A stretch of DNA of 40,022 nt from a virus. Positions 15,881 to 25,122 of the stretch are shown one piece after another. The notes beneath the pieces are model-generated. The model ran no database searches and was not told where the DNA came from. It saw nothing but the letters and a program-made list of their open reading frames with translations. Each line of letters begins with the position of its first letter. Positions within the stretch are counted from its first letter, which is position 1. The DNA lies in the IMG/VR virus record IMGVR_UViG_3300028666_000062, positions 1 to 40,022 of that record; one strand, written 5' to 3'. The position numbers and the translations under genes are program-made.

Positions 15881-18030
15881 CAGCCGTCTCTCAGCGAGTT
15901 CGGCTTGTTGGCGCGCACCATCTTGCCGTACAGCGCGATCTTGTGGATGACCACCTGCTGCAGCGACGACGACGTGAGGCGCAACTGCATTTCGCTGCCT
16001 TCAAGTCCGACGGGAAGTTCGATGCGATGACGCACTTGGCCCGACGCGAACAGGTCCACGTCGTATGGCTGCGCGATCTCGCCCGGTCCCGGGTTGATGA
16101 TCGGCGTCACGACGACCTTTGCCTGTTGCACCGGAGCCTGCACGAACGCGAAGCCGAAGCTCTTGTCGGTGTTGATACTGCCCGCGTCGGTAATGCGCGA
16201 CTCGATGAGCGCCTCGACGGGATTGCCTAAGTCGCCGTTGGTCGTCGACGAGAACCACTGGTTGATGGAGCCAGGGTCCTCGAAGCTCGCGCCGAGCACC
16301 GGGATGAGCGACTCCGGGTCGTAGTAGACGCACCCGAGCGCCATCTTGAGTGGGAACCACGACATCGAGCGCAGGTCGAACAAGAACGTCTGGTTCTGCG
16401 TCGGGAAGCTCATCGCCATCATGCGGTCGAACGCGAACCCGATGCTCTGCGTACGGTCGATGGGCGCGTACGCGTCGAGCAGCGACTTGATGTTGCTCTG
16501 CATGAACTGTCCGTCGGAAATCGTGACGCGCTGATTGCCGTCGAACAGTTGGATGCCGCGGATCGAGTCCCAAATCAGGTAGTTCTCCAACACCGCCGCC
16601 GATTGTGCGGACGTGCACCCGACCGGGAACAGCGAAATCACCGAGAACGTATTGTCGGAGTTCCCGATAACGGCTTTCGTCGAACGGTCCTTGAGCAGCA
16701 CGAGCATCGAGCCGATGTCGGCGCACGTCACCGCCTGGTCCCCTAAGTCGTTCGGCCCGGCCTGCAGCGTGTTCAAGTTGGGGTTGAACCCCCACGGCTC
16801 GTTGTAGTTCGACCACTGCACGAGCGCGCCGGGACCAAACCCGAAGATGCGATCCTGGTAGAGCGCGATGGACTTGAACGCCGGGGGCGGGTCGCGGAAC
16901 ACCACCAGGTACTGGCCCGTGAGGTCTGCGTCGCTGATGGTGTCGAGGAACTCTGTCTGCGCGAGCGGCTTGGTGGAGACGAGCGTCCACGCGCCCGACG
17001 CGCCGCCGATGCGGTACAGGTTGCGATGCGTGACCTGTGGGTCGGTCGTCTGCGACGCGAACTTCACGGTAATCGAGTTGCCGTCGGTTCCCCCGGTAAA
17101 CGCCGTCGGCACAACAGGCGTCACGAGCGCGGGCGTGGACTGCGCGCGGTTCGTCGTCGCGTAGTAGACGATGTCGTTCCCGGGGCTTCCCGGCGTGTTC
17201 GACGTAAGCACGATGGTGTTGCCGACAGCCCGCGCACCGACAAGCGACGCCATGTTGGCGTTCGCGTTGATTTGGCCCGCGAGTTGTACGGCCACCTGCG
17301 CCGTCGAGAGAAGATTCACGAGGTTCGTCGGTGTCGGGTAGGTGTACGACAGCACGATGTTGTCGATGACGACGGTGATGATGTTGTCCGGCAGCAACTC
17401 ATTCGAGAGCGTTAACGTGCCTGTTGCCGTTGCTCCCGCCGCGACGATGGGGTCCGAAATGACGCCTTGGCTCGATTCCTGGTTGCCGTTCGAGAACGTC
17501 TCGCAGTAGTAATACGTCCCCGAGAGCGGGCCGACGCCGGTCGTGTTGCCCTTCGGAGCGTCGGAGGGCGCGACGATGCCCCACTGCGTCACGTTGAGCG
17601 CCGTGTCGATCTTGAGCGGCGTATCGACGCCGTTCGACACGAACACCCACTTCTTCGAGGGAACGAAGTAGGTAAGTTGGTTCGGCTGTAAGTCCGGCGC
17701 AGTCAGTCGCGTTAGGATGCCTGTTTGCAGCGTCCCGGCATACAGGTGCCCGATGTTCGTCGTCGGGTCGGTCGCGGCAAACAGGTACACATCGGGCTGC
17801 CCTGCCTGTTGCAGCACACCCATGCCGGTAGGAACGCTCGGGAGTTGGTCGTTGAACACCTCGATGCGGCCGGGTACGGTCAAGTACCCGCCGTAGTGCG
17901 CGTTCGGGATCAGGTTTTGGCAGTCGGCGAGGCAGACTTGTGAAATGAAGAACGGATCGGTCGTCGCGTCGATGCCGCCGAACGGCCCGACCGCGAGTAG
18001 CTCTTGCCACTGCTGCGGGCGCTGTGGCAT
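15880..18030 (-). CDS. Tail hub/nozzle-type protein (propeller-like)
   Basis: 716 residues. The start (AVGPFGGIDATTDPFF, CQNLIPNAHYGGYLTVPGR) and repeated strand motifs (KKWVFVSNGVDTPLKID, YNEPWGFN, LVLLKDRSTKAVIG, YLIWDSIRGIQLFDG) resemble tail tubular/stabilisation proteins of short-tailed phages, which form a beta-propeller at the tail tip. An inserted domain rich in Thr and Asn lies around 190-320. Similarity is by pattern recognition, not a defined signature. It follows the fibre-like gene with a TAATG junction. Confidence 0.5.
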   Translation of the reverse strand: MPQRPQQWQELLAVGPFGGIDATTDPFFISQVCLADCQNLIPNAHYGGYLTVPGRIEVFNDQLPSVPTGMGVLQQAGQPDVYLFAATDPTTNIGHLYAGTLQTGILTRLTAPDLQPNQLTYFVPSKKWVFVSNGVDTPLKIDTALNVTQWGIVAPSDAPKGNTTGVGPLSGTYYYCETFSNGNQESSQGVISDPIVAAGATATGTLTLSNELLPDNIITVVIDNIVLSYTYPTPTNLVNLLSTAQVAVQLAGQINANANMASLVGARAVGNTIVLTSNTPGSPGNDIVYYATTNRAQSTPALVTPVVPTAFTGGTDGNSITVKFASQTTDPQVTHRNLYRIGGASGAWTLVSTKPLAQTEFLDTISDADLTGQYLVVFRDPPPAFKSIALYQDRIFGFGPGALVQWSNYNEPWGFNPNLNTLQAGPNDLGDQAVTCADIGSMLVLLKDRSTKAVIGNSDNTFSVISLFPVGCTSAQSAAVLENYLIWDSIRGIQLFDGNQRVTISDGQFMQSNIKSLLDAYAPIDRTQSIGFAFDRMMAMSFPTQNQTFLFDLRSMSWFPLKMALGCVYYDPESLIPVLGASFEDPGSINQWFSSTTNGDLGNPVEALIESRITDAGSINTDKSFGFAFVQAPVQQAKVVVTPIINPGPGEIAQPYDVDLFASGQVRHRIELPVGLEGSEMQLRLTSSSLQQVVIHKIALYGKMVRANKPNSLRDG

Positions 18031-19685
18031 TAGGCCGTCCGAACTGCTTTAATCGACAGCGAAATGGGACCTGAGCCGTTTGCTACGACACCAACGCCGG
18101 TAAGCGTGACCTGCGGCGTCGTTGTCCCCGTGCTCGTCACGCTCTCGAACATGTAGAGGAAACGCTCGTACGCCGAGCCGTTCGTGTTCATCGCACTACC
18201 GTCCAAGTCGAGCACACACGTTTTCGTGTTGTCGCCTTGTGCGAGTCCGAAACCACCGGCCATCGCCTCCACAAACCAGGTGCCCGCCGGGAGTGCGGGG
18301 AGCTTGAGCACCGCGCCTGCGTTCACGGCGGCGGGCGACGGGTTCGATCCGGCAGCAACCGCCGAACCAAGTCCGCCGCCGGACACGCCGAGGTCGGCCA
18401 TCTGCGTTCCCGCGTACTTCGTGATGAGCAGCGATCCGTCGTTCGACACGATGCCGGTCGTCTTAGTGCCGAGTAGCGCGAGTTTCGAGGTGTCGATGCC
18501 GATGGTGCGCCCCGGAGCCGACGTAATACTGATGAGCGCGTGGCCCAGTCCTACGAAGTACCCACCAAGTGTGTTGACGGCCGGATCGCCGAGCGTGATG
18601 TTCCCGTCGATTTCCGTTACCGAGAACGTCGACTTGCCTGTTACTGTCAACTTCCCGGTCATCGTTGTATTGCCGTCGATTTGGGCGTCACCGTAGACGC
18701 GCAGATTCCCCGCCGAATCGACGGAGAATACGGGCGTCGGCGCGTAGGTGTTGCCCGGCGTCAGACCGGAGTCCGCGTACATAGTGAACGACTGGTCGGT
18801 AATGCCGAAGATGGCCGCACGGTTGTTCTCGGCCTTGAACACGAACGATCCCGACTGATACTTCGCGCCGTACGCGATGGCGACGTTCGTGCCCGTGTCG
18901 GCCTGCGTGCCGTCACCTTGCGGGCCGAAGCGAAGCGTCGTGCCCTGCGCGATTTCCTTGACGCCCGTAATCGTCTGCACATTGGCGAGGTCGACGTAGT
19001 CGCCGTGCGAGAGTTCGATCTGGAACCCGTCGGTAACAGGCGGCGACGTGAGCGGGAGAATGTTAATGCCGATGCCCGCGACGAGCGAGGCGATGATCCC
19101 GCCGGTAATGGCGCTGACCGGAACGTGACCAACGACCAGGGTGCCGTCTTTACGGACTTCCCATACCGGCGTGCTGTTGACCTGGATGAGTTCGACGGAC
19201 GACGCCGAGTTCGACGAGTTGTCGGTGACGTTGATTTCGAATGCGTTCTGCAGCGCACCGGCAGAGGTCCACGTCGGCGCGATGACGAGCCCCGGCGAGC
19301 CGACTCCCGTTTCGGGGAGCGGCGCGATCCCAACATGCCCGGCTTCGTCGCCCTCGTAGACGCGAACCCACGTCACCTGCGTACCCGCAAGGACCGTCGG
19401 CTGCCCGATGTACCGCGACCACGTCCCCGACTTCGCTTGGACGAACGCCGTTGCGATGCTCGCCGGGTCGGCCGGTAGGTCCTGTTCCCACTGCAGCAGG
19501 TTCGGATTCCACATGGCGTTGGTGACGAACCACACGGAGTCGCCGACCTCGCGCATTTCGAAATACGCGCTCGGCATGAGAACAGGCAAGAAGCACACGC
19601 CCGGGTACGCCTCTTGAATGACCAGGTCGTACGCGATGGTGCGCGGGATGAGTTGCGACGGGTTTTGCGCGAAAGGCCAAATCAC
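18030..19685 (-). CDS. Fibre-like tail protein
   Basis: 551 residues from GTG 19685, which overlaps the upstream stop (GTGA); a longer frame to 19721 exists but lies inside the neighbour. The first 150 residues look globular and Trp-rich. From about 220 on, the protein is built of short beta repeats with fibre-like phrases (FSVDSAGNLRVYGDAQIDG, MTGKLTVTGKSTF, TEIDGNITLG), as in trimeric fibre shafts. The last 120 residues form a compact domain with one Cys (GDNTKTCVLDLDG), perhaps the receptor-binding tip. Confidence 0.55.
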   Translation of the reverse strand: MIWPFAQNPSQLIPRTIAYDLVIQEAYPGVCFLPVLMPSAYFEMREVGDSVWFVTNAMWNPNLLQWEQDLPADPASIATAFVQAKSGTWSRYIGQPTVLAGTQVTWVRVYEGDEAGHVGIAPLPETGVGSPGLVIAPTWTSAGALQNAFEINVTDNSSNSASSVELIQVNSTPVWEVRKDGTLVVGHVPVSAITGGIIASLVAGIGINILPLTSPPVTDGFQIELSHGDYVDLANVQTITGVKEIAQGTTLRFGPQGDGTQADTGTNVAIAYGAKYQSGSFVFKAENNRAAIFGITDQSFTMYADSGLTPGNTYAPTPVFSVDSAGNLRVYGDAQIDGNTTMTGKLTVTGKSTFSVTEIDGNITLGDPAVNTLGGYFVGLGHALISITSAPGRTIGIDTSKLALLGTKTTGIVSNDGSLLITKYAGTQMADLGVSGGGLGSAVAAGSNPSPAAVNAGAVLKLPALPAGTWFVEAMAGGFGLAQGDNTKTCVLDLDGSAMNTNGSAYERFLYMFESVTSTGTTTPQVTLTGVGVVANGSGPISLSIKAVRTA

Positions 19686-20611
19686 CAGCCGTATCCTCCG
19701 CCATTGTTGCCGGTCGGCCACTCACGCATCTGCGTGCGGATCGTGAGGGGGACGAGCGAGTGGGGCTTATCGCCTTGGATCGTGTCGACGTACGCGATGC
19801 GGAGCTTACGCACTTCGGCTTCGTACCGCGTGCGGAAGCTATCTTCCCGCGTGTCGTCGTCAGAAATGGACATGTACTCCAGCATCTTGAAGCAAATCGC
19901 ATCCAAGAAGCCATCGGGATAAATCGACTCGTCCGAGCCCGTCGTGAAGTCGGGCGGACGCGGGATGTAGTCGATGCACACCTGTACCGGGAGTTGCGGC
20001 GGGGGTAAGATGCCGATGAACCCGCCGCGCAGGTAGTACATCGGAACTTGATTCCCAAAGAGCGTGTTGCGCCACGGCAGCGAAACAGGCACGCGCGCGT
20101 AATACGGCGAGCGCACCGGGAACGTCTGCGCCGGTTGCGCTAACCACTGCGGCGTGAACGCGGGCTCGCCGAGGATCGTGCCGGACGTTTGGTCCCACGA
20201 CTCGTCCTTGATCCCCGAGAGCGTGTCGATGTCGGTCGGCACGAGCGGCTGCTGATTGCCCGTGTTGTCGAGCGCGTACACACGCCGGATTTTGACGAGT
20301 TCCTTGAGTTGGTACTGGTTGCCGCGCTGCGGCTTGTACTGAACCGGCACGAACTGCCCCTGGTCGAGAATCGTCGTCGTCGTGCTGACGGCTTGGAACT
20401 CGTCGATGAGCGTGATGAACGCATCGTTCGGGGAACGCTGCCGTAAGAGCTTATACCAGGTTCCGGGAACGGTCTGGAGCGCCACCTCCACATACGTCGT
20501 CGTTGTGAGCGGGTCGGGCGCGGTAATCGACACCACTCCCGAAGGAGCCGTGTCTCCACCGCCCTCGCCGTACTCCTGCACGAGCGCATACATGTAGGTG
20601 ATGTTCGCCAT
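19682..20611 (-). CDS. Putative head-tail connector or tail protein
   Basis: 309 residues. The start (MANITYMYALVQEYGEG) follows directly on the upstream stop (TAATG). It is rich in aromatic residues and Pro (PRPPDF, PSGVVSITAPDP), has a central strand set around LKELVKIRRVYALD and ends MREWPTGNNGGGYGW. The gene sits between the anchored fibre-like gene and the fibre gene. No family is recognised with certainty; connector or tail completion is inferred from position. Confidence 0.4.
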   Translation of the reverse strand: MANITYMYALVQEYGEGGGDTAPSGVVSITAPDPLTTTTYVEVALQTVPGTWYKLLRQRSPNDAFITLIDEFQAVSTTTTILDQGQFVPVQYKPQRGNQYQLKELVKIRRVYALDNTGNQQPLVPTDIDTLSGIKDESWDQTSGTILGEPAFTPQWLAQPAQTFPVRSPYYARVPVSLPWRNTLFGNQVPMYYLRGGFIGILPPPQLPVQVCIDYIPRPPDFTTGSDESIYPDGFLDAICFKMLEYMSISDDDTREDSFRTRYEAEVRKLRIAYVDTIQGDKPHSLVPLTIRTQMREWPTGNNGGGYGW

Positions 20612-21852
20612 TACGAATCGTACCGCGAGTAGGAAACCGTCGTCCCCGGCGCGATGTCGCCGCCCGTCTCGTTGAGAATGCCCTGCAACTGAGCATGACC
20701 GGACCCGTTCGTGCCGACGAGCGGCGCGACGGGACCGTTGTTGTTGCCCGTCAGGAACACGCCGAAGAAGCAGGCCGTGCCCGACCCGTTGCACGCTGGA
20801 TTCGCCGAGAGCGCGCAGACGTTGGTTGTGTGACACGTTCCCGTCGTGGTCGTCGTCGTGGACGAGAACGCCGCTGGAACGACGTTTCCGTTAATCCACA
20901 ACGAGCTTCCGCACACGCCGACGTTGCCCGACGCATCGCCGTCGAGCAGAACGGTCGACGACGTGACCGAACGAATCGAGAATCCACTCACGGCCGACAC
21001 GCCACACGCGCTACTACCGTTGCCTGTTCCGATGATTGACTGATTCGCGCCCGTCACGTCGCCGAAGATTACGTCCTGTCCGAACTGCCCGTAGGTCGCC
21101 GCTTGGACGTACGAGCCCGCCGACACATACGTCCCCGTATCGACTTCGGTGCCGATATGCGCCGCGGCGTCGGTCTGGAGGTTGCCTCCGGTCGTCGCTT
21201 CAATCTTGCCTCCACCACAGCCCGCGCCGCCACACATTTCGAGCGGGCCGCTGTTGTTCGCCACCACTCCGCCGAGAAAACTCCCGCTCGTTGCGACGAA
21301 GTTTCCCGTCGTTGCCGTGAATCCCGTGCTCGCCGTAATCGTGCCGGTGAAGTGCGGACTCGGCGACACCGATATATCCGGCGTCGTGCCGCCGCTCGAC
21401 AGGAGAGGCAGCGACGCCGTGACGTTCGTGACCACTCCCGGAGGCACGTTGCACGTTTCGATGATGAACGCCAGCGAGCACAGCACCGACAGGCTGTTGC
21501 TCAATCCCGGAGACTCGAAGAACGCCGCGTTGATCGTTCCGGCTGCCGTCGTATAGCCGCCGTTGCACAGCAGCGTCGCGGCACTCGCGAAGTGAACCAT
21601 GCCCGACGATCCGCAGCCCGGCCCGTTCGTGAGCACGAAGTTGTACGCGGTCGAGTTGGTCGATTTGGACGTGAGCGTGACCGGAACGCCTGCGCCGCGC
21701 GACGACACCGAGTCCGACGATGTGGGCAGCACGAGCGACCCCGTGTAGAGGCTGCTCGCGGCGGCGTACCCCGTGACGGCGAGGATCGCCAGGAGTACGC
21801 CGTGCCACGCGCGCAACGGCTTATTCAGTGTCGAGAACAGGCGCTTGAGCAT
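20611..21852 (-). CDS. Membrane-anchored or exported Cys-rich fibre-like protein
   Basis: 413 residues. Residues 15-34 (AWHGVLLAILAVTGYAAASS) are a hydrophobic segment after a basic start (MLKRLF), i.e. a signal anchor or signal peptide. The rest is beta-rich with repeated Thr/Ser/Gly phrases (GTITASTGFTATTGNF, TYVSAGSYVQAATYG) and more than a dozen Cys, including CGGAGCGGG and CHTTNVC. Many Cys plus an export signal imply disulphides outside the cytoplasm. This is unusual for a gene between head and tail connector genes. Confidence 0.5.
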   Translation of the reverse strand: MLKRLFSTLNKPLRAWHGVLLAILAVTGYAAASSLYTGSLVLPTSSDSVSSRGAGVPVTLTSKSTNSTAYNFVLTNGPGCGSSGMVHFASAATLLCNGGYTTAAGTINAAFFESPGLSNSLSVLCSLAFIIETCNVPPGVVTNVTASLPLLSSGGTTPDISVSPSPHFTGTITASTGFTATTGNFVATSGSFLGGVVANNSGPLEMCGGAGCGGGKIEATTGGNLQTDAAAHIGTEVDTGTYVSAGSYVQAATYGQFGQDVIFGDVTGANQSIIGTGNGSSACGVSAVSGFSIRSVTSSTVLLDGDASGNVGVCGSSLWINGNVVPAAFSSTTTTTTGTCHTTNVCALSANPACNGSGTACFFGVFLTGNNNGPVAPLVGTNGSGHAQLQGILNETGGDIAPGTTVSYSRYDS

Positions 21853-22341
21853 CTAGTTGCCCTCCACTGAGTAGTCTACCGTAACGGTCGAGCCCGTGTC
21901 GCCTCCCGTCACCACCACGTTGAACGTCAGGGTGCCGTCACCGGCAAGTACCGGGTTGATCGCGCTCGCGTCGAGCGAGGGGTACGGCTCGCCGGGATCG
22001 GTCGGGTGCACCACCGAGCACAGGATGGCGTGTACCGCGACGAGCGGCGTCGCGAGGGTGACTGCGACCGTGCTCGATGCGTCGGCGGGCACGAGCAACA
22101 GGCGGCCGGGGATGACGATGGTCGTGGGACTAGGCATGGGACCCGTGACGAGCGTTAAAACGGGCGAGGGTGGAGACACCAGTGTGGTGATCACCTGCGA
22201 CGCTTCGGGGTAGTCCACGTCCAACGAGACTTGAACCTGCGCCTGATTGGCGAGGTCCATGAGCCACTGCTCGTTCCACCGCGTCGCCGTCGTGCTCGCG
22301 CGCAGGATGCGGACGCGGCGCTTGATGATCCCGAGGTTCAC
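21853..22341 (-). CDS. Putative head-tail adaptor protein
   Basis: 162 residues from GTG 22341 (GTGA overlap with the upstream stop). The N-terminal 40 residues, with RRVRILRASTTATRWNEQ and then LMDLANQAQVQVSLDVD, resemble the helical start of phage adaptor proteins that dock under the portal. The C-terminal part is beta-rich. The assignment rests on this N-terminal pattern and on position downstream of the capsid genes. Confidence 0.4.
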   Translation of the reverse strand: MNLGIIKRRVRILRASTTATRWNEQWLMDLANQAQVQVSLDVDYPEASQVITTLVSPPSPVLTLVTGPMPSPTTIVIPGRLLLVPADASSTVAVTLATPLVAVHAILCSVVHPTDPGEPYPSLDASAINPVLAGDGTLTFNVVVTGGDTGSTVTVDYSVEGN

Positions 22342-23195
22342 TTCTCACCTTTGTCGGCCTTCGCTTTCGCGCGCGAGCCCCTGCGGACGTAGTTTGGGTC
22401 CTGGCGCGGGTTGGTGCCCTTCGCGCGCATGGACTTCGCCGAGATGCGCGGCGTGCCGCCCTTGGCAGGCTTCGCGGCGCTCGTCTTGGGGAGCTTGTAG
22501 TCCGGGCCGGTCGCCTTGCCGGGGTTGAGTTGACGCGGCGCGGGCTTGAGCGCCTTCTTGCCTGTTCCCTCGGCGGCTTTGCCTGTCGTCGTCAGTGCCT
22601 TGCGACCGGCCGCGAGCGCGGGCTTGGCGGCGTCGCTGACCGTGGCCTTGCCGACAACACGCGCGCCACGCGCAGCGGGGAGCGCCGCACGTCCGACACG
22701 TCCTGCATTGGATACCGCGCGGATGCCGTCGCCGACCTGCGGGTAGAGCGCACGAGCAGCGCCTTTCGCAAGTCCGGCGAGCGCGCCCTCGGCCATGAAC
22801 GGAGCATTGGCGATGGGGTCGTCCTCGACGTTGACTGGTCGCGCCGCGCCCATGCCGGGACGCGTCGATTCCGCCGGGATCGCCTTGGCAGCGCGGGCCG
22901 ACTTGGAGCGAATCTTCGCAAGCTCGTCGCGCGCCGTGTTGCCGACGGCGTCGTCGCGCCCAGCGTTGGCTTGATCGAACTCGCGCTGACGCGTGTAGAA
23001 CGCCGCCTTCGACTCGCCCTTCTTCGCGGGGACCGCGGAAGGCGTCATGGGACCGGCAGAGGCTTTGGCGCTTCCCTTGACGCTCTTGGGAGCGACGGGT
23101 GCGGCGGGACCCGGGGGGGCAGTAGCCACCCCCCTCGTGGCCGACGCCTTTACTCCAGCGAGCGGGTCCTTTTTCTTCGGGTCGTCTTGTGCCAT
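22338..23195 (-). CDS. Basic Lys/Ala/Pro-rich protein, histone H1-like composition
   Basis: 285 residues from ATG 23195, with GAGGAACGA just upstream. Both ends are strongly basic (DPKKKDPL at the start; RRGSRAKAKADKGEK at the end) with many AAK, PAK and GKA phrases. A middle segment (150-190) is Ala/Gly-rich and may form a helix. Such composition suits binding to packaged DNA or to a negatively charged surface. No enzymatic motif is seen. Confidence 0.5.
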   Translation of the reverse strand: MAQDDPKKKDPLAGVKASATRGVATAPPGPAAPVAPKSVKGSAKASAGPMTPSAVPAKKGESKAAFYTRQREFDQANAGRDDAVGNTARDELAKIRSKSARAAKAIPAESTRPGMGAARPVNVEDDPIANAPFMAEGALAGLAKGAARALYPQVGDGIRAVSNAGRVGRAALPAARGARVVGKATVSDAAKPALAAGRKALTTTGKAAEGTGKKALKPAPRQLNPGKATGPDYKLPKTSAAKPAKGGTPRISAKSMRAKGTNPRQDPNYVRRGSRAKAKADKGEK

Positions 23196-23202
23196 TCGTT
23201 CC

Positions 23203-23640
23203 TCACGGGGCCGCGCCAATAGCGAGTACAGTGGTCGTGCCGTCGAAGTCGCCCGAGCACACGGCCTTGATGGCGGCAATCGGGTAGTCGATCTTGAGCA
23301 TACGCTGGCCGCTGACGTTCGTGAGCGGGTTCGTCCACGCGTACGCCGCTTCGGTCGACGGCGAAATCGCAGGCTCCCACGCATCGCCGTTACCGCGCGC
23401 CGTCTCTAAATCGAGGGTGACCAGGATTTCGACGTTCCCGTTCGCCATGTCGCCCGGAACGAGTTGCACGATGATGTTCTTGTATCCGAACGGCAACTCC
23501 GGCGCAGGCGTAAACCCGAGGTTATTGTCCTCGATGTTCTGGCACGACGAGAGAAGGACGCCCGTATCGAAGTTCGCGCCGACAAGCGGTCCAAACGGCT
23601 TACCGGCTTTGCCTCCGATGGTCGTGATTGCCGACCCCAT
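23203..23640 (-). CDS. Hypothetical head protein, 145 aa
   Basis: The product starts MGSAITTIGGKAG and contains beta strands KNIIVQLVPGDM and VEILVTLDLETA, ending LKIDYPIAAIKAV and TTTVLAIGAAP. No motif is recognised. It sits just downstream of the capsid gene, so a small virion component is plausible. Confidence 0.45.
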   Translation of the reverse strand: MGSAITTIGGKAGKPFGPLVGANFDTGVLLSSCQNIEDNNLGFTPAPELPFGYKNIIVQLVPGDMANGNVEILVTLDLETARGNGDAWEPAISPSTEAAYAWTNPLTNVSGQRMLKIDYPIAAIKAVCSGDFDGTTTVLAIGAAP

Positions 23641-23643
23641 CGG

Positions 23644-24165
23644 CTAGTAACTCTGCGTGTTGAGTGCGTGAAGGATCGGCTGCTGCGGATGCTCGTCGCG
23701 ACTGGCGAGTTCGGCCGTAACGCGAAGTCCCGTCACGGTGTCCGCGCCGCTCGTCGTGACGCGCAGCGCCAGAACGGTGCCCGAGGCGAACTGGAAGTCC
23801 GGCGCGACCGCGGCAATCGTCTGTCCGGTGTAGTTGCCGCACGCGACCGTAACGCCCTTGCCTGTTGGCCCGACCGGCAGCAAAGACTTGCACGCGGAGT
23901 TCGTCGTCGCCGTGTCGGTGACTTGGATGTACGGCGAGCCGGAGACGGCCGCCGCCGTAATGGAAATGCGGAGAAACTTCGACGCCTGTGCGAGCGGGAG
24001 CGCGTCCAGCACGACCGACTCCGCCTGCGAAGCCGCGACGTTACGCGACGCACCCCAACCAACCTGGTACGGAGCGTCGAACGTGATCGACTTACCCGAG
24101 CGGTTTTTGCCCTGGTACTGCGACGCGCTGCCCGGCTGCGTTTCCGGGCTTGTGGAGAAGGCCAT
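23644..24165 (-). CDS. Hypothetical head decoration-like protein, 173 aa
   Basis: Beta-rich, Ser/Thr/Ala-rich protein (MAFSTSPETQPGSASQYQG; FLRISITAAAVSGSPYIQV; FASGTVLALRVTTSG) with two Cys. It is the first gene after the capsid gene, 6 bases downstream. A decoration or head-surface role is inferred from place and composition only. Confidence 0.4.
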   Translation of the reverse strand: MAFSTSPETQPGSASQYQGKNRSGKSITFDAPYQVGWGASRNVAASQAESVVLDALPLAQASKFLRISITAAAVSGSPYIQVTDTATTNSACKSLLPVGPTGKGVTVACGNYTGQTIAAVAPDFQFASGTVLALRVTTSGADTVTGLRVTAELASRDEHPQQPILHALNTQSY

Positions 24166-24171
24166 GAGTGA

Positions 24172-25119
24172 TTACGCCCCTTCCGATCCGACGAGTCCGC
24201 GCCCTTCGACCGCGCCCCACTGGAGTCGAACTTCGACTTCGTGGTTGAGGTTTTCGGTGTTCGGGTCGACCCACGACCGCTGCTCGTCCCACTTCTTGTT
24301 GACGAAACAGGTGTGCGCGTCGGTGCCGAGTTCACCCTTGCCGGACGCGACCCACCACGGGAACGGGCCCTGCGGCGCGCTCGTGATGTACTCGACGGCG
24401 TGCGGCTTGACGCTGCCCGCGACCGAGTTGACCCGGTTCTCGTTGCTCTCCGGGTAGTAGTACGATCCGAGCACTTCGACCACTTGCTGGTGGTAGCCGA
24501 TGGGGTAGTAGATGTCCTCGGGCATACGCGAGGTCGTCAGACCGCGGTCGTCCGGCATGTTGCCCATCAGCACGAACACCTGGTTGAGCGTCTCGACCGT
24601 CAGCGCCGCCGAACCGATGAGGTTCGAGTAGGTGATGCCGGGAGCGCCCGCGCAGGGGTGCGACTGCGAGCAGAGCGGCTGGCCGTCGGCCAGGTTGTAC
24701 CCGCCGGACGCCGCCGACAGGAACGACAGGTTGAGCACGTTCCACACCAGGAACTCGATGGTCTGATCCTTCGAGTACCGCAGCAGGTTCGGCAGTTTGG
24801 GGATGATCTTCTTGGCGTCCTCGCGGCCCATCTCTTTGGTGACGATGTACCGGAGCGCGTAGGTGAAGAACGGGTACATCGTCATAAAGCCTTCCTTGGA
24901 TGAATCCAAGGTGGCTGCTTGGCCCTGCGTCTTGAGGGCCAGGGTGCCGAAGCCGACGAGGCTCAACGCCTGCCAAAAACTCCGGTCCATGTCGATGTCG
25001 AACTGGTTGAAGAAAATCGGCCACCGCTGCGGCTTCGTCGGCGTCGAGTTCGAGTAGATGTCCTTGACGATTCGCGTTGCCGCGCGGAAATAGGTGCCTG
25101 TGTTAATCGCGGTAGCCAC
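24172..25119 (-). CDS. Putative major capsid protein
   Basis: 315 residues from GTG 25119, three bases after the frameshifted decoration gene. Phrases such as RWPIFFNQFDIDMDRSFWQ, LSLVGFGTLALKTQG and GPFPWWVASGKG give the aromatic, loop-rich character of HK97-fold capsid proteins, and the size fits. The order portal, small gene, scaffold, decoration, capsid is the standard head order. The dispersed AACAGGCR octamer is absent from this gene and its neighbours (23.9-26.7 kb). Confidence 0.6.
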   Translation of the reverse strand: MATAINTGTYFRAATRIVKDIYSNSTPTKPQRWPIFFNQFDIDMDRSFWQALSLVGFGTLALKTQGQAATLDSSKEGFMTMYPFFTYALRYIVTKEMGREDAKKIIPKLPNLLRYSKDQTIEFLVWNVLNLSFLSAASGGYNLADGQPLCSQSHPCAGAPGITYSNLIGSAALTVETLNQVFVLMGNMPDDRGLTTSRMPEDIYYPIGYHQQVVEVLGSYYYPESNENRVNSVAGSVKPHAVEYITSAPQGPFPWWVASGKGELGTDAHTCFVNKKWDEQRSWVDPNTENLNHEVEVRLQWGAVEGRGLVGSEGA

Positions 25120-25122
25120 GGT

